Made by a program: the position numbers and the translations under genes. The notes under the pieces are model-generated. The model saw nothing but the letters and a program-made list of their open reading frames with translations. It did not search any database and was not told the origin of the DNA. Positions 17,946-27,339 of a stretch of DNA of 64,000 nt are shown piece by piece (the first letter of the stretch is position 1; every line of letters starts with the position of its first letter). The DNA is from Variovorax davisae (GTDB lineage Bacteria > Pseudomonadota > Gammaproteobacteria > Burkholderiales > Burkholderiaceae_C), in the NCBI RefSeq assembly GCF_030316845.1, contig NZ_JASZYS010000003.1:532997-596996 (forward strand). Direction: 5' to 3'.

Positions 17946-18941
17946 CTACTTGTCGAGCTTGGCGAAAGCGACGACCTTCTGTAGCTTCCTTGTGTCATCG
18001 GAGATCATCTGCGCCAGGTCTTCGTCTCCCTTTGCAACGGTAACGCTCGCTTGCTCGAACGCCCGCGCGACGGTCGCATCCCGCAGTGCTGCTCGCAGCG
18101 CTGCGCGGAGTTTGGCAATGACGGAAGCTGGTGTCCCGCGCGGAGCCATCATTGCGTACCAGCCGACCAACTCATAGCCCTTGAAGGCAGGGTGCTCGGC
18201 GAAGGCCGGCACTTGAGGCAACTCGGGAAAGCGTTGAGCCCCCGTCACGGCGATGGGCACAACACGACCGGATTCGATGAACGGCTTCGCTGAACTGGGC
18301 GCCATGAAGCCGAACTCGAGATTTCCACCTGCTAAGTCGTTTCCTATCGCAGCGATGCCACGATAGGGTACGTGAGTCATAGCAAGATCTGCGCGCTCCT
18401 TCGCCATTTCGCCGGCTAGATGCAATATGGATCCAATCCCGGAACTCCCGTAACTGAACTTGCCGGGGTTTTTCTTGACCGCCGAAACGAATCCATCCAG
18501 TGTGGTGACGCCTGATTGCTTGGAAGCGACGAGAACCAGCGCTTGTGAGCCAATCAGGCCGACAGGCACCAAGTCCTTCATCCCGTCATATCTCTGCGTT
18601 GGATTGATCAGCTTCGTCGCAACGATCTCGTTGCTTGAGCCGACTAGCAATGTGTGCCCGTTGGCTGGAGAACCTACGACTTTCTGGGCACCGATCGCGC
18701 CCGCGGCACCGCCGACGTTGTCGATCACGATCGTCGCTGAGAGGCTTTTCGCAAGTGCTTCAGAGAGGTTCCGCGCTGCGAAGTCGACGCTGCCGCCCGC
18801 CGGGTAGCCGACGACGATGGTCACGGGCCTCATCCCGGGGTAGTCCTCCTGCGCAGTCGCCTCACCCATGAACACTGTGCCAAGCGCGGCCATCGCAAAT
18901 AGCCCTGCCAGGCACTTTCCGGAAACCAGCATGTTGAACAT
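17946..18941 (-). CDS. Bug-family TTT substrate-binding protein
   Basis: The 331-residue protein has a signal peptide (LAGLFAMAALGTVFMGEATAQ) and the Bug motifs RPVTIVVGYPAGGSVDFAAR, GAAGAIGAQKV, GHTLLVGSS and VPYRGIAAIGNDLAGG. It is the first gene of the M20/aldolase/cyclodeaminase block and presumably binds that block's substrate in the periplasm. A LysR gene is divergent from it, starting 94 bp away. Confidence 0.88.
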   Translation of the reverse strand: MFNMLVSGKCLAGLFAMAALGTVFMGEATAQEDYPGMRPVTIVVGYPAGGSVDFAARNLSEALAKSLSATIVIDNVGGAAGAIGAQKVVGSPANGHTLLVGSSNEIVATKLINPTQRYDGMKDLVPVGLIGSQALVLVASKQSGVTTLDGFVSAVKKNPGKFSYGSSGIGSILHLAGEMAKERADLAMTHVPYRGIAAIGNDLAGGNLEFGFMAPSSAKPFIESGRVVPIAVTGAQRFPELPQVPAFAEHPAFKGYELVGWYAMMAPRGTPASVIAKLRAALRAALRDATVARAFEQASVTVAKGDEDLAQMISDDTRKLQKVVAFAKLDK

Positions 18942-19034
18942 AGACCGTCACTAAGAATGTTGAGGCAATGACTATAGGAATGAAGGCTCCAGTTGCGTTT
19001 AACATGTTGTTGATTGACGATTAAGCAGGATTTA

Positions 19035-19955
19035 ATGATCGATCTCGATGACCTTCGCCTCTTCCGTGCGCTACGCTTGACCGGTTCACTCGCTGGTGCA
19101 GGGCGCATGCTTGACCTGACGACCGCAGCCATGTCCATCCGCCTCAAGAAGCTCGAGGAGCGCATCGGAACGATTCTTGTCTTGCGCGGCGCGCGCGGCG
19201 TCAGCTTTACCGACGAGGGGGAACGACTGCTTCGTGAAGCCGGTGAGCTGCTGGAAAGAATCGAGGCACTACCCGCCCTTGTTTCAGGGTCTGCGCATTC
19301 GATGGCGGGAACTTTGAAGATCCAAGCACCGTTTGGGTTTGGGCGTCAGCACGTCGCACCAATCGTGAGCGACTTTCATCGGATGTATCCGCGCATACAG
19401 GTGCTCCTCCACCTTTCGGACCGCCCGCTTGTCGATACGACCGGCATGGACCTTGTCATCCACATTGGCGACGTGAAGGAGTCCTCGTGGATTGCGCACG
19501 TCCTTGCTCCAAACAGGCGAATCCTTTGCGCCAGCCCGACTTACCTTCAGCGTTCTAAACCCGTATCACATCCGTCCGACCTCTCGGCACACGAGTGCCT
19601 CTGCATACGCGAGAACGACGAGGACTCCACCCGTTGGCATTTCACGGCTGTTCGTGACGCCAAACTGCCGGACTCGCGTCGTTCGATCAGGGTACAGGTG
19701 CGGGGATCCCTGGCTTCGAACGATGGCGAAGTGGTAACCCGATGGGCTCAATCCGGTATGGGAATCATGGCCCGCTCTGAATGGGCTGCCGCGCCGCTCA
19801 TCGCGAACTCGGAACTAGTCCACGTCCTGCCCTTGTGGGAACTGGTGCCGGCTCCAGTGCTAGGGCTCGCGCCCGTACGTACGGCGGCATCGGGACGTTT
19901 GCGCGCGTTCCTTGAATTCAGCAAGCGAGCGCTTCATCCCGTTCCGTGGAGGTGA
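19035..19955 (+). CDS. LysR-family transcriptional regulator
   Basis: The 306-residue product starts at ATG 19035 after AGCAGGA; an upstream TTG at 19014 is less likely. The helix-turn-helix GSLAGAGRMLDLTTAAMSIRLKKLEERIG and the GTLKIQAPFGFGRQHVAP effector start are typical of the DsdC/CrgA branch. It is divergent from the Bug/M20 operon and is its probable regulator. Confidence 0.9.
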   Translation: MIDLDDLRLFRALRLTGSLAGAGRMLDLTTAAMSIRLKKLEERIGTILVLRGARGVSFTDEGERLLREAGELLERIEALPALVSGSAHSMAGTLKIQAPFGFGRQHVAPIVSDFHRMYPRIQVLLHLSDRPLVDTTGMDLVIHIGDVKESSWIAHVLAPNRRILCASPTYLQRSKPVSHPSDLSAHECLCIRENDEDSTRWHFTAVRDAKLPDSRRSIRVQVRGSLASNDGEVVTRWAQSGMGIMARSEWAAAPLIANSELVHVLPLWELVPAPVLGLAPVRTAASGRLRAFLEFSKRALHPVPWR

Positions 19956-20134
19956 AGCCGGCGGGTTAGGCTTGCTTCTCAAGCCCATTCTTCAACATCT
20001 TCACCACTCAATCTCTTCAGAGTGTTGAGCGTCCGCGATCTCCAGGCGATTCAGGGGACACTGCCACTCAACGCGATGCAAAGTGTCCCGATGAGCTGGG
20101 TGAAGCCAGTTGGGGCGGGAAAAAGGCTGTCGCC

Positions 20135-20722
20135 TCAGCCTTGCTTGATGAAGTTCTGAAGGATGAGCGGCCCTCCCATGCCAATCAGAGCGCCGCCTTC
20201 GTTGACTCTCCCGAGCGACACAGGGGAGAACCCGAGCTCGCCGACCAGCTTGGCAATCGACGCCTCGGCGGCCTGGTCGTTGCTCGACACGAACATGACG
20301 CGCCGCCCGCCGCTTTCGGCGGGGTCCTTCGCCAGCAGCTTCGCCGGCAACTGGTTGAGAGTCTTGACCAACTTCGCACCGGGGAACGCTGACGCCACCA
20401 CGTCGGTGGAGGCTCGCCCCTCTAGTTCCTCCGGCGAGACGCCGTAGGTGTTCATTGCGTCCACCACGACCTTGCCGGACCAATTCGTGAGGGCATGGGC
20501 GACTGCGGTGTGCGCACGGAACGGGACCGCCAGGATGACCACGTCGGCCTTGAGTGCGTCATGCAGCGTTGCGGGAACGATCTCGCTGCCGAGCTCCTCG
20601 GCCATCGCCGCGATGGATTCGGGGCCGCGCGTGTTGGCGATCTTCACGGTGATACCACTGCGGGCGAACTGCGTGGCCAGGGAGGCGCCGACATTGCCGG
20701 AACCGATGATGGAATAGGTCAT
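20135..20722 (-). CDS. NADP oxidoreductase, coenzyme F420-dependent family (NpdG-like)
   Basis: The 195-residue protein begins with a Rossmann motif SIIGSGNVGASLATQF and continues ANTRGPES, ILAVPF and VVDAMNTYG, typical of the F420H2:NADP oxidoreductase fold. In proteobacteria without F420 these proteins act as NAD(P)-dependent reductases of unknown substrate. The ATG at 20722 was chosen because the upstream part of the frame lacks the Rossmann fold and runs into azoR. It lies 47 bp after azoR and is probably co-transcribed with it. Confidence 0.82.
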   Translation of the reverse strand: MTYSIIGSGNVGASLATQFARSGITVKIANTRGPESIAAMAEELGSEIVPATLHDALKADVVILAVPFRAHTAVAHALTNWSGKVVVDAMNTYGVSPEELEGRASTDVVASAFPGAKLVKTLNQLPAKLLAKDPAESGGRRVMFVSSNDQAAEASIAKLVGELGFSPVSLGRVNEGGALIGMGGPLILQNFIKQG

Positions 20723-20769
20723 GAGAAATCCTTGAATGAGATGGGTTTTTCGGATGTGGGGGCGATGAC

Positions 20770-21378
20770 TCAGGTCGTGATGCCGGCGATGTCTTCGAGG
20801 GCTCTTGCCACGGCGGCCTGTCTGGCGTCCGGACTGCACGCGAGGCCTTCCGCGCGCACCACCGTCACGTCGGTCACCCCCAGGAACTTCAACAGGCCAA
20901 GTAGGTAGCTCTCCTGGTGCTCAAAAGCGGCACCCGGGCTCCCAGCCGAATAAACACCGCCACGCGACGATGCAATGAAGGCCTTCTTGTTCATCAGCAG
21001 GCCTTCGGGGCCAGTGGCTGTGTAGCGGAAGGTCTTGCCTGCCACGGCAATGCGGTCAATCCAGGCCTTGAGCGGCGTGGGAATCGACAGGTTGTACATC
21101 GGCGCACCGATGACCAGGATGTCCGATGCGAAAAGCTCGTCCATGTACGCGTTGCCCTTGAGCAAGTCGGCGGTCATGGTTGCGTCATCCGTCGCTGCGC
21201 CCTGGAAGGCGGCCATGTGCGCGCCCGACAGATGCAAGGCCGGGTCGGCGGACAGGTCGCGAGATACGACGCGGATGCCTGGGTGCAAGGCCCTTTGGCG
21301 CGCGACGAGTTCGGCGGAGAGTTGGCGACTGACGGATGCCGTGCCGAGGACGCTGGAATCGAGATGAAGGAGTTGCAT
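20770..21378 (-). CDS. azoR: FMN-dependent NADH:quinone/azoreductase
   Basis: The 202-residue flavodoxin-like protein has the AzoR signatures LLHLDSSVLGTASVSRQL, ILVIGAPMYNLSIPTPLKAWIDRI and ASSRGGVYS. It reduces azo dyes and quinones with NADH as a cytoplasmic homodimer. Divergent transcription from a LysR gene 182 bp away is the usual arrangement for azoR-like quinone-response genes, so induction by electrophiles is likely. Confidence 0.92.
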   Translation of the reverse strand: MQLLHLDSSVLGTASVSRQLSAELVARQRALHPGIRVVSRDLSADPALHLSGAHMAAFQGAATDDATMTADLLKGNAYMDELFASDILVIGAPMYNLSIPTPLKAWIDRIAVAGKTFRYTATGPEGLLMNKKAFIASSRGGVYSAGSPGAAFEHQESYLLGLLKFLGVTDVTVVRAEGLACSPDARQAAVARALEDIAGITT

Positions 21379-21530
21379 GGGGTGCCTCTAGGGGGAAGGG
21401 TTGAACTGCTTGGCTACTTTCGAACTCACCCTCACGCGTCGGAAACCGGCTGGACGGCGTCGATGAATCGATGGACTAGACTGTGCCGGGCCGCTGCCAT
21501 CCTGAATAGACGGTATATTGAGATGCAAAC

Positions 21531-21545
21531 CATCTGTTTTTGGGA
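21531..21545. promoter_or_regulatory. Dyad in the azoR/LysR divergent gap
   Basis: AGATG-N5-CATCT sits 15 bp upstream of the LysR start, overlapping the start of its transcript region and just after a TATATT that could be a -10. The size and symmetry suit a LysR autoregulatory site. Confidence 0.4.
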
Positions 21546-21560
21546 TGGAAGGAGCGCTCG

Positions 21561-22499
21561 ATGCTTGATGGTGTTTCCCTGGACCAGCTCAGGACCTTCA
21601 TCGCGGCCGCGGACGAAGGCAGTTTTTCCGCGGCGGCGAAGAAGCTCAACCGCGTTCAATCCGCTGTGAGCGGGTGGGTTGGTGGGCTGGAAGAGCAAAT
21701 CGGCGTCGTGCTCTTTGACCGTTCGGGTCGATTTCCGAAGCTCACCGCGGAGGGCGTGCTGCTGCTGGCAGACGCTCGCAATGTCATCTCGGGGGTGGAC
21801 ACCCTCAAGGCCCGTGCCAAGCTCATGACGTCAGGGCTCGAAGCGGAACTTTCGGTGGTGGTCGATGTTTTCTTCCCGACCGATATCGTCTCCGCAGCAG
21901 CAAAAGCATTCGCAAGCCAGTTTCCGTTGACACCGCTACGGCTCTTCGTGGAGGGACTGGGCGCAGGGTATGAACCGGTGCTCGATGAGCGTTGCAGTCT
22001 TGGAATTCTGGCGACGCTGCCTGTCGCATTTCCATCGCTCGTGAGCGAGCGCATCGGTGAACTGGTGCTGGTCACAGTGGCCGCGGCGAGCCATCCTCTG
22101 GCGAATGTGGGACATCGAATTCCCAAGCGGACTTTGGCCAGACACGTGCAACTCGTGCTGACGGACCGGTCGAGCTTGATGGAGGGCCAAGATTATGGAG
22201 TCATGTCCCCCTCGACCTGGCGTCTCGCAGACCTCTCGACCAAACACGCATTCCTCAAGGACGGTGTCGGGTGGGGAAGCATGCCCCTTCACATGGTCGA
22301 GAGTGACATCGCTACCGGCAGGTTGGTTGTTCTGGATGTCGAGGGCATGCCTCCAAGCGGCTTCATGTTGACAATATCGGCAGTCCACCAAGCGTCAACG
22401 TCCCCTGGGCCCGCAGGCAGATGGTTCATCGACCACTTGAAGCCCAGCACAGCCAGTGGTCCGCATAACGACCTCGTGCATCGCATGCGCCGGCAATGA
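21561..22499 (+). CDS. LysR-family transcriptional regulator
   Basis: The 312-residue protein starts at ATG 21561, six bases after GGAAGGAG. The N-terminus MLDGVSLDQLRTFIAAADEGSFSAA is a standard LysR helix-turn-helix lead-in. The turn QSAVSGWVGGLEEQIGVVLFDRSGR is recognisable, although WVGG departs from the usual WIRRLE/NLE. It probably controls the divergent azoR and NpdG-like pair. Confidence 0.9.
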   Translation: MLDGVSLDQLRTFIAAADEGSFSAAAKKLNRVQSAVSGWVGGLEEQIGVVLFDRSGRFPKLTAEGVLLLADARNVISGVDTLKARAKLMTSGLEAELSVVVDVFFPTDIVSAAAKAFASQFPLTPLRLFVEGLGAGYEPVLDERCSLGILATLPVAFPSLVSERIGELVLVTVAAASHPLANVGHRIPKRTLARHVQLVLTDRSSLMEGQDYGVMSPSTWRLADLSTKHAFLKDGVGWGSMPLHMVESDIATGRLVVLDVEGMPPSGFMLTISAVHQASTSPGPAGRWFIDHLKPSTASGPHNDLVHRMRRQ

Positions 22500-22605
22500 G
22501 ATTGAGTTCACGGCGGATTGGCGTCGCGGGGGCGGCCCGCGCCCGCGGCGCCCGAAATCGAGTCACTTCTCCAGGCCGCGCAGTCACCCGGCTATGGGTT
22601 GAACT

Positions 22606-23410
22606 CCACGATCGCAAACGCCAGATTCCCGTTGCCGGTCGCGAAGGGACTGTCGTGTCGTCGACCGCGAACTCATAGACTTGTCCGTTGAGCGCGCGCG
22701 CGTAGAGGAAGCGCCCGATCGCGTCCACTCCCAGTCGCCGACTGTCGGCACAGACGGAAGCCGTCCCTAGGAGTGCCATTGAACTCGTGGCCGGATCCAT
22801 ACGATGAATCGCGATTCTGTTGCTGGCATTGCCGAGCACATAGGCGAAGTTTCCGTAGGGGTTAAGGACGAGGTTCAAGGGACTCGCTACGGTTGCAAAA
22901 ATGAACACCTTGTGCGAGCGAGCTGGATGCCGGATCGATGCTGGACACGCTGACGCTATTGCTTCGTTCGTTGGTTGGGTATGCAAGGGCCTGTGCCTCG
23001 TCGAAGTCGCCCCACAGCATGGGGACGAAGTCCATCCCGAAGCGCGTGGCATGGTCTGAAGGGGCGCCAGTGTTCGGGCGCAGGCTCCAGTCATACCACC
23101 AAATGACCCCAGGTGTGAGTGGAACCATGTTTCGCTCGGTCGCCAGGTCGTAGGCAACCCCGCGCTTTGTGCTTTTGCGGCGGCCGGGGCTGACGCCCGG
23201 TAACGGCGTTGCCGCTGGTTCACCAGCCACTGGCGAAGATGCGGGGGCAACACCACCGGCACCATTACCAGCAGTGTCACTTCCCTTGATCACGGCGGCA
23301 CCGCCACCACCGCCACCACCGCCGCCACAGGCCGCGAGGCTCGCTGCGGCGAGACTCGCGAACGCTGCGCCCAGCAAGCGCCGGCGCTCCTCGAATGCAT
23401 GCAGATTCAT
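22606..23410 (-). pseudogene. Chimeric remnant: lipoprotein GH128-like N-terminus joined to a beta-propeller piece
   Basis: From ATG 23410 the frame encodes a lipoprotein-type leader with the lipobox AAC followed by a run of nine Gly. Next comes a segment like the start of an Asl1/GH128 glycosidase (KRGVAYDLATERNMVPL, GVIWWYDWSL, FGMDFVPMLWG). It then passes abruptly into lactonase-type propeller repeat sequence (NSVSVSSIDPASSSL). A frameshift near 22900 moves the propeller to another frame (NPYGNFAYVLGNASNRIAIHR, VDAIGRFLYARALNGQVYEF). Two genes appear to have been joined by deletion and then decayed. Confidence 0.65.
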
Positions 23411-23449
23411 GTTCGTCACAGGGAGTTCAGAAACTCGAGCACGGCGGGG

Positions 23450-23955
23450 CGGCCGCACGGACTCAGATCTACAAGATCCCGGTCAGCATCGACACCCTGG
23501 CCGGGCCGGCCGCCAGCCAAGCAGGTCGCCTGCAACTTGTCGACAACCAAATCGATGCGAAAAGCGGAACAATTCGGCTGCGCGCAGTGCTGGACAACAA
23601 GGATGGTGTGTTGACCCCAGGGCAGCTTGCCCGCATTCGCATGGGACGACCCGAATCGACGTCAGCCTTGCTGGTCAGCGAACGCAGCATCGGTACCGAC
23701 CAGAACAAGCGATTTGTTCTGGTGGTCGGGCCCGGCACAAACTCATCTATCGGGAGGTTGAGCTCGGCGCCCAGCAACGGGATGCGCGTCATCACTGCGG
23801 GCCTCAAGGATGGCGAGACCGTAGTCGTCAACGGGCTGCAACGCGTTCGACCGGGTGCGGTAGTGCAACTGGAAGTTTTTCCGATGAGCGCAATCGCCCC
23901 CACCAAGAAAAGAGCTGACCCTGTCGTGCCTCTTGCTACCGCGTCCAAGTCCTGA
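23450..23955 (+). pseudogene. C-terminal remnant of an RND efflux periplasmic adaptor (HlyD/AcrA-like)
   Basis: The frame encodes the beta-barrel and membrane-proximal end of an RND adaptor (NQIDAKSGTIRLRAVLDN, LTPGQLARIRMG, GLKDGETVVVNGLQRVRPG). The N-terminal half is absent. A local frame slip around 23730-23780 hides LIYREVELGAQQ in another frame and then restores the original one. The missing front half seems to lie on the opposite strand at 24150-24402. Confidence 0.7.
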
Positions 23956-24149
23956 TGCGCCCCTTGCCATTGACGCGCAGCCATCCGGGAACACGGCAGA
24001 CACGTCGTCACCTGGAACGACTTCCTCCGGCAGGATCTGGCACAGCTCACCGGAGTTCAGCAAGTCCACGTTGAAAAGAAGTGAACTGGCCTGTGCCACC
24101 CCCAAACCACTAAGTACAGCGGCTCACAAGGCTTCCGGCGTTGCTCCGC

Positions 24150-24402
24150 TCGTCTAGTTCCCGCTGCGCGATCGCCTGGTCAGCCCAGAGGCGATTGGAG
24201 CGTGTCAGTTCACTCTTGGTGTACGCAAGCAGGGCTTGGGCCGCCAGCACTTGCGCTTCGGCACGCTCGACTTCGGCCTTGAATAGTGTAGGGTGTCAAT
24301 CGTGAAAAGCAGTTCGCCAGCGCGCACCAGGCCGTCCCCACGAAAGTGCACGGCTTGCACGACTCCCTCTTCTGATGGACGCGCTGCGATCAAGGCCCGC
24401 AT
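24150..24402 (-). pseudogene. N-terminal remnant of an RND efflux periplasmic adaptor
   Basis: On the minus strand one frame reads EEGVVQAVHFRGDGLVRAGELLFTID, the lipoyl-like half motif of RND adaptors. After a frameshift it continues as the hairpin coiled coil KAEVERAEAQVLAAQALLAY and RSNRLWADQAIAQREL. This is the part missing from the plus-strand remnant at 23450-23955, so an inversion may have split one gene. It is not functional. Confidence 0.65.
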
Positions 24403-24561
24403 CCGAGTGGCAGGATCGCCTGGCCACCAGCGGCATACCCAAGGGCACTGTCCGCAGTTGCCCCGCCACGACTGCGTTTGCTGTCGTCCAGATCGGTTCG
24501 CTCGCTCATGATGTCCACCAGAAAGTTAAGGAAAATGGGGGTTAGCGGGTTCTGGTAGCGG

Positions 24562-24915
24562 GCAGTCGTGCCTGACGACAGCGACATGGCGATGCCTCCC
24601 GATCCGTCGGGAAAGTCACGCTCGGGATCCGTGGCCGCGGCCGCGTCGCGCCAGGCCTTGTTCGGCTGCGATGCATGGCGCACCGGCGAATGCCGCGTCG
24701 GGCTCCACCATGACCGCCGCGGGCTCGAAATGCGAGGCCAATCGCTGCTTCTCGTTGTCGCGCCAGCGGCAGTCCATCGGAAGGATCACGGCGCCGGCGC
24801 GTGCCACCGCATAGAGCATGACCACATGCTCGATGGAGTCTTCCAGGACAATGCCGACGATGCTTCCAGGCCCCACGCCGAGATCGGCGAGGCTTGCCGC
24901 CCGCTGGCGCACAGC
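24562..24915 (-). pseudogene. Fragment of an acyl-CoA synthetase, near-copy of the gene at 4567-6048
   Basis: Two frames together match residues about 44-161 of the intact acyl-CoA synthetase: AVRQRAASLADLGV, then VILPMDCRWRDNEKQRLA and FEPAAVMVEPDAAF in one frame, and ERDFPDGSGGIAMSLSSGTT in another after a frameshift near 24670. The match ends abruptly inside the P-loop (SSGTTA) at about 24562 and begins abruptly at about 24915, next to IS66 TnpA sequence. It is a transposed or recombined fragment of a close paralogue, not an active gene. Confidence 0.85.
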
Positions 24916-24929
24916 GCGGCATGTCGACA

Positions 24930-25141
24930 GTCGTATCGACAGGGTTGACGCCCGGCAACCGTTGACCGCCTTGCTCGATCCAGCGGCGCAACAGGTTCGC
25001 ATTGATGCCATTGGCCAACGCCACTGAGGCGATCGACACACCAGGTCGAGAGCAGGCGGCGACCAGGTTCGCCTTGAGCTCGCCACTGCGACGGCGCCTG
25101 CGGCGCCGCTCTCCCTTCACCGTCGTCTCGATAGTGTTCAA
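24930..25141 (-). mobile_element. IS66-family accessory gene (TnpA/Orf1) remnant
   Basis: The frame begins MNTIETTVKGERRRRRRR and continues SGELKANLVAACSRPGVSI, ASVALANGINANLLRRWIEQG, the helix-turn-helix region of IS66 TnpA (IS3/IS911-type transposase N-domain). After about 70 residues it runs into the acyl-CoA synthetase fragment, so the gene is truncated at its 3' side. No TnpB follows. Confidence 0.75.
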
Positions 25142-25497
25142 GTGTCCGCCAAGAAATAAGTGGGGTAGTGAATACTATGATCCTAGGCCCGATGGCGAGA
25201 ATCAAGATGAGTTGGCCCGACGCTTACCCTTTTTCGATGTTGGCGTCATGACCTATCGCCTGCAACAATCGCTCAGGGGCGACGATGAGTGCGGGCGGAG
25301 CTTAGGGCGAACAAAAGCCTTGGCCGCCAGCGAGCACTGATGTCGCAGCATTTCGTCAATGCATCGAACCGCCGTGACCAAGGCGGCTCGTGGAAACCGG
25401 AAGGGTGCTCGCCCTTCCGCAAGTACCGCCTGGTCAACGCACCACCAAGTCGATCTTGCGCGAAGAGCCACCCGGATCTCGCGCTTGGCCTAGCCAA
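25142..25497. other. 356-bp gap, no gene recognised
   Basis: It follows the upstream edge of the IS66 remnant. Several overlapping short frames exist on both strands but none resembles a known family or has a clear ribosome-binding site. It is probably debris of the same insertion events. Confidence 0.35.
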
Positions 25498-25818
25498 TCA
25501 GGCGTGCGTATCGACCCGGCTTCCGACCATCCCATTATTCATTTCTGGCCGATTTGCGGATAGGGCCTGCTTCACGCCGTCTCGCTCTGGAGGCATTGCC
25601 GTGCGCTTCATTTGTTCCTGAATCATCTCGACCTGCTGCTGCAACGCTTGAATCTGCTGCTGTAGCAGCCGTTTCGCGTCTCTATCAGTGGTATTGGAAA
25701 GTTGCTTCGTCAACGCGCTTAACTGCTTCTGAATGGAAACCAGTTGCTTTTGGAGAGCAGCAGTGGTTGTCGCTGGTCCTGATTCGCGGGAGGGCCCGGC
25801 CTTTACTTCAACGCGCAT
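25498..25818 (-). CDS. FlxA-like coiled-coil protein
   Basis: The 106-residue product is dominated by a Gln-rich coiled coil (LQKQLVSIQKQLSALTKQL, RLLQQQIQALQQQVEMIQEQ) and resembles the FlxA-like family of small soluble proteins. Its function is unknown in this family apart from association with motility regulons in enterobacteria. No convincing ribosome-binding site precedes the ATG, and the gene lies among mobile-element debris, so expression is uncertain. Confidence 0.55.
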   Translation of the reverse strand: MRVEVKAGPSRESGPATTTAALQKQLVSIQKQLSALTKQLSNTTDRDAKRLLQQQIQALQQQVEMIQEQMKRTAMPPERDGVKQALSANRPEMNNGMVGSRVDTHA

Positions 25819-26214
25819 GTAGGGAGGTCCTGAAAGTTTTCGTGCTTATCGGCACGGAGGCGGAAAAGTTTAGGCCCGCGCGGCGGTACTTTCACACAGG
25901 TGCTACCTGTCGGGCTCGCCGGTGACCGGCTTCTAACCCGATGTCGTCATGACAACCTCAATCCCACATCAGCCGATGGCTCCTGAGCAACGTTCTCGAT
26001 GTCAACGTTGGCAATACGCATGGCTGACGGGCCCTTTAGTCGTCGAAGATTCCCAAGACCATATGCATCTAACGGCAGGTAGACGCCGCGTTCGTGCGTT
26101 TGCTGATGCAGTGAATTGCCACTAGAGGAACGCTTGGGCACAAGAGGCTGCTCACTTGATGCTGACGGGTCGCCGTTGGCTGCACCCACTGCATCTCGGC
26201 CGTCGCCACGACGG
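25819..26214. other. 396-bp gap with one short unassigned frame
   Basis: A minus-strand frame (25947-26189, 80 residues, ending NVAQEPSADVGLRLS) is open but matches nothing I recognise. Nothing else is visible between the FlxA-like gene and the recombinase remnant. Confidence 0.3.
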
Positions 26215-27285
26215 TCACCTGCGCCGCGCCAGCCCGAAGTAGCTCGTCACGACGTCCATGCTGCGGCGGCCAGTCATGGCCATGGTTTCCGGCAGCGGCA
26301 TGTTCTGGCGACCGGCCTAGGTGACGAAGCCCGATCGCAGCGAATGCGCCGAGAAGTCATCGCCGACGTCGGCGAGCGAGCAGCGCGCCTTCACGATGCT
26401 CCGGTTGGCCGTTCCGGTGAGGGCGTCTTCACCCAGTCGCCCGGCCTTGTTAATCCTGCGGAAGTGGGGGCCTGACGTGATCCGCTGATCTTCAGCCAGG
26501 CTTCCATCGCCTGGGCGGCGGTGCCGACCACGGGTTTCACATCCTCGGGAGTCACCTTGCCGGAATGGTCGTCTTCGAGTTGGCCAATGTGCAGAGGTAG
26601 CCGACTTCATCGGATTGGCGAAGGTTCTCGAACACCGCCTCCGAGACCTCAGATCGCCAGCGGCCCCCCGACGACCAGGCGAAGAGGAGGAGGGCGCGGT
26701 CACGCTTTCCTTTGAGCGAGCCGTCGCAGGTCTCCAGTACCGCCTCGAGCGGCTCTTTGGTCAGCGCCCGTTGCTTGTGGGGCGTGGCGTTGCGCGTGGC
26801 GTAGGCCTTGCGGGTCTTGATCAGGAGCGCCTTCACCGCTGAGTCGGTGCACGGGTTGGGCTGCTTGACCAGGTGGTGGGCCATCGACAGGTTCGAGACC
26901 CGGTATATCAGCGTGTTCAGCGCCGGCGCGCCTGCCTTGCCCTTGAAGCCGGCCTCGACCAGGGCGGCATCTCCGGCGGCAGTTGGTGCACCAGCCCAGC
27001 CTTGGTCGAGCGCTGGGCGTGGTCGACGATGAACTGGACGACCACCGGTACCGGCACAGCAAGCTCCAGTTGGCTGCCGTAGCGCGCAGTGTACCAGGCA
27101 GCCCGGTACCGCACGGCCGTGCGGTACGACACCCGCATGTTGCTGGACTCGCCCTCGGCCATCAGGTCGTGGGCGGCTTCCTCGTCCATGTCGGACAGCT
27201 GGGCCGGGTCGGGGAGCGGGTGATCGCGCCTGAGCGGAGTCAGATTGGCCTGCGGTGAGCCCTCGGCAGCCGTACGGTCAAGTTG
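26215..27285 (-). pseudogene. Degenerate tyrosine recombinase (phage-type integrase)
   Basis: A good ribosome-binding site (GAGGAGA) and ATG begin MANLT near 27285, but the frame breaks at once. The rest is spread over several frames: DMDEEAAHDLMAEG and YRAAWYTARYGSQLE (N-terminal core-binding domain), RDRALLLFAWSSGGRWRSEV (first catalytic Arg), then FSAHSLRSGFVT (HxLR). An in-frame TAG follows FVT where CAG is expected, and the last segment VVTSYFGLARR holds the nucleophilic Tyr. Frameshifts and the amber codon make it inactive. It probably once mobilised the neighbouring accessory block. Confidence 0.8.
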
Positions 27286-27339
27286 GCCATCTGTTCTCCT
27301 CTGTCAACTGAACTCATTCAGCTCCTCGCAGCGCACGTC

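Noticed and set aside
23281..23320. Run of GGC/ACC codons near the lipoprotein leader as a possible tandem repeat or CRISPR-like array
   Set aside because: It encodes the poly-Gly linker of the lipoprotein remnant; there are no spacers, and no CRISPR array was found anywhere in the window.
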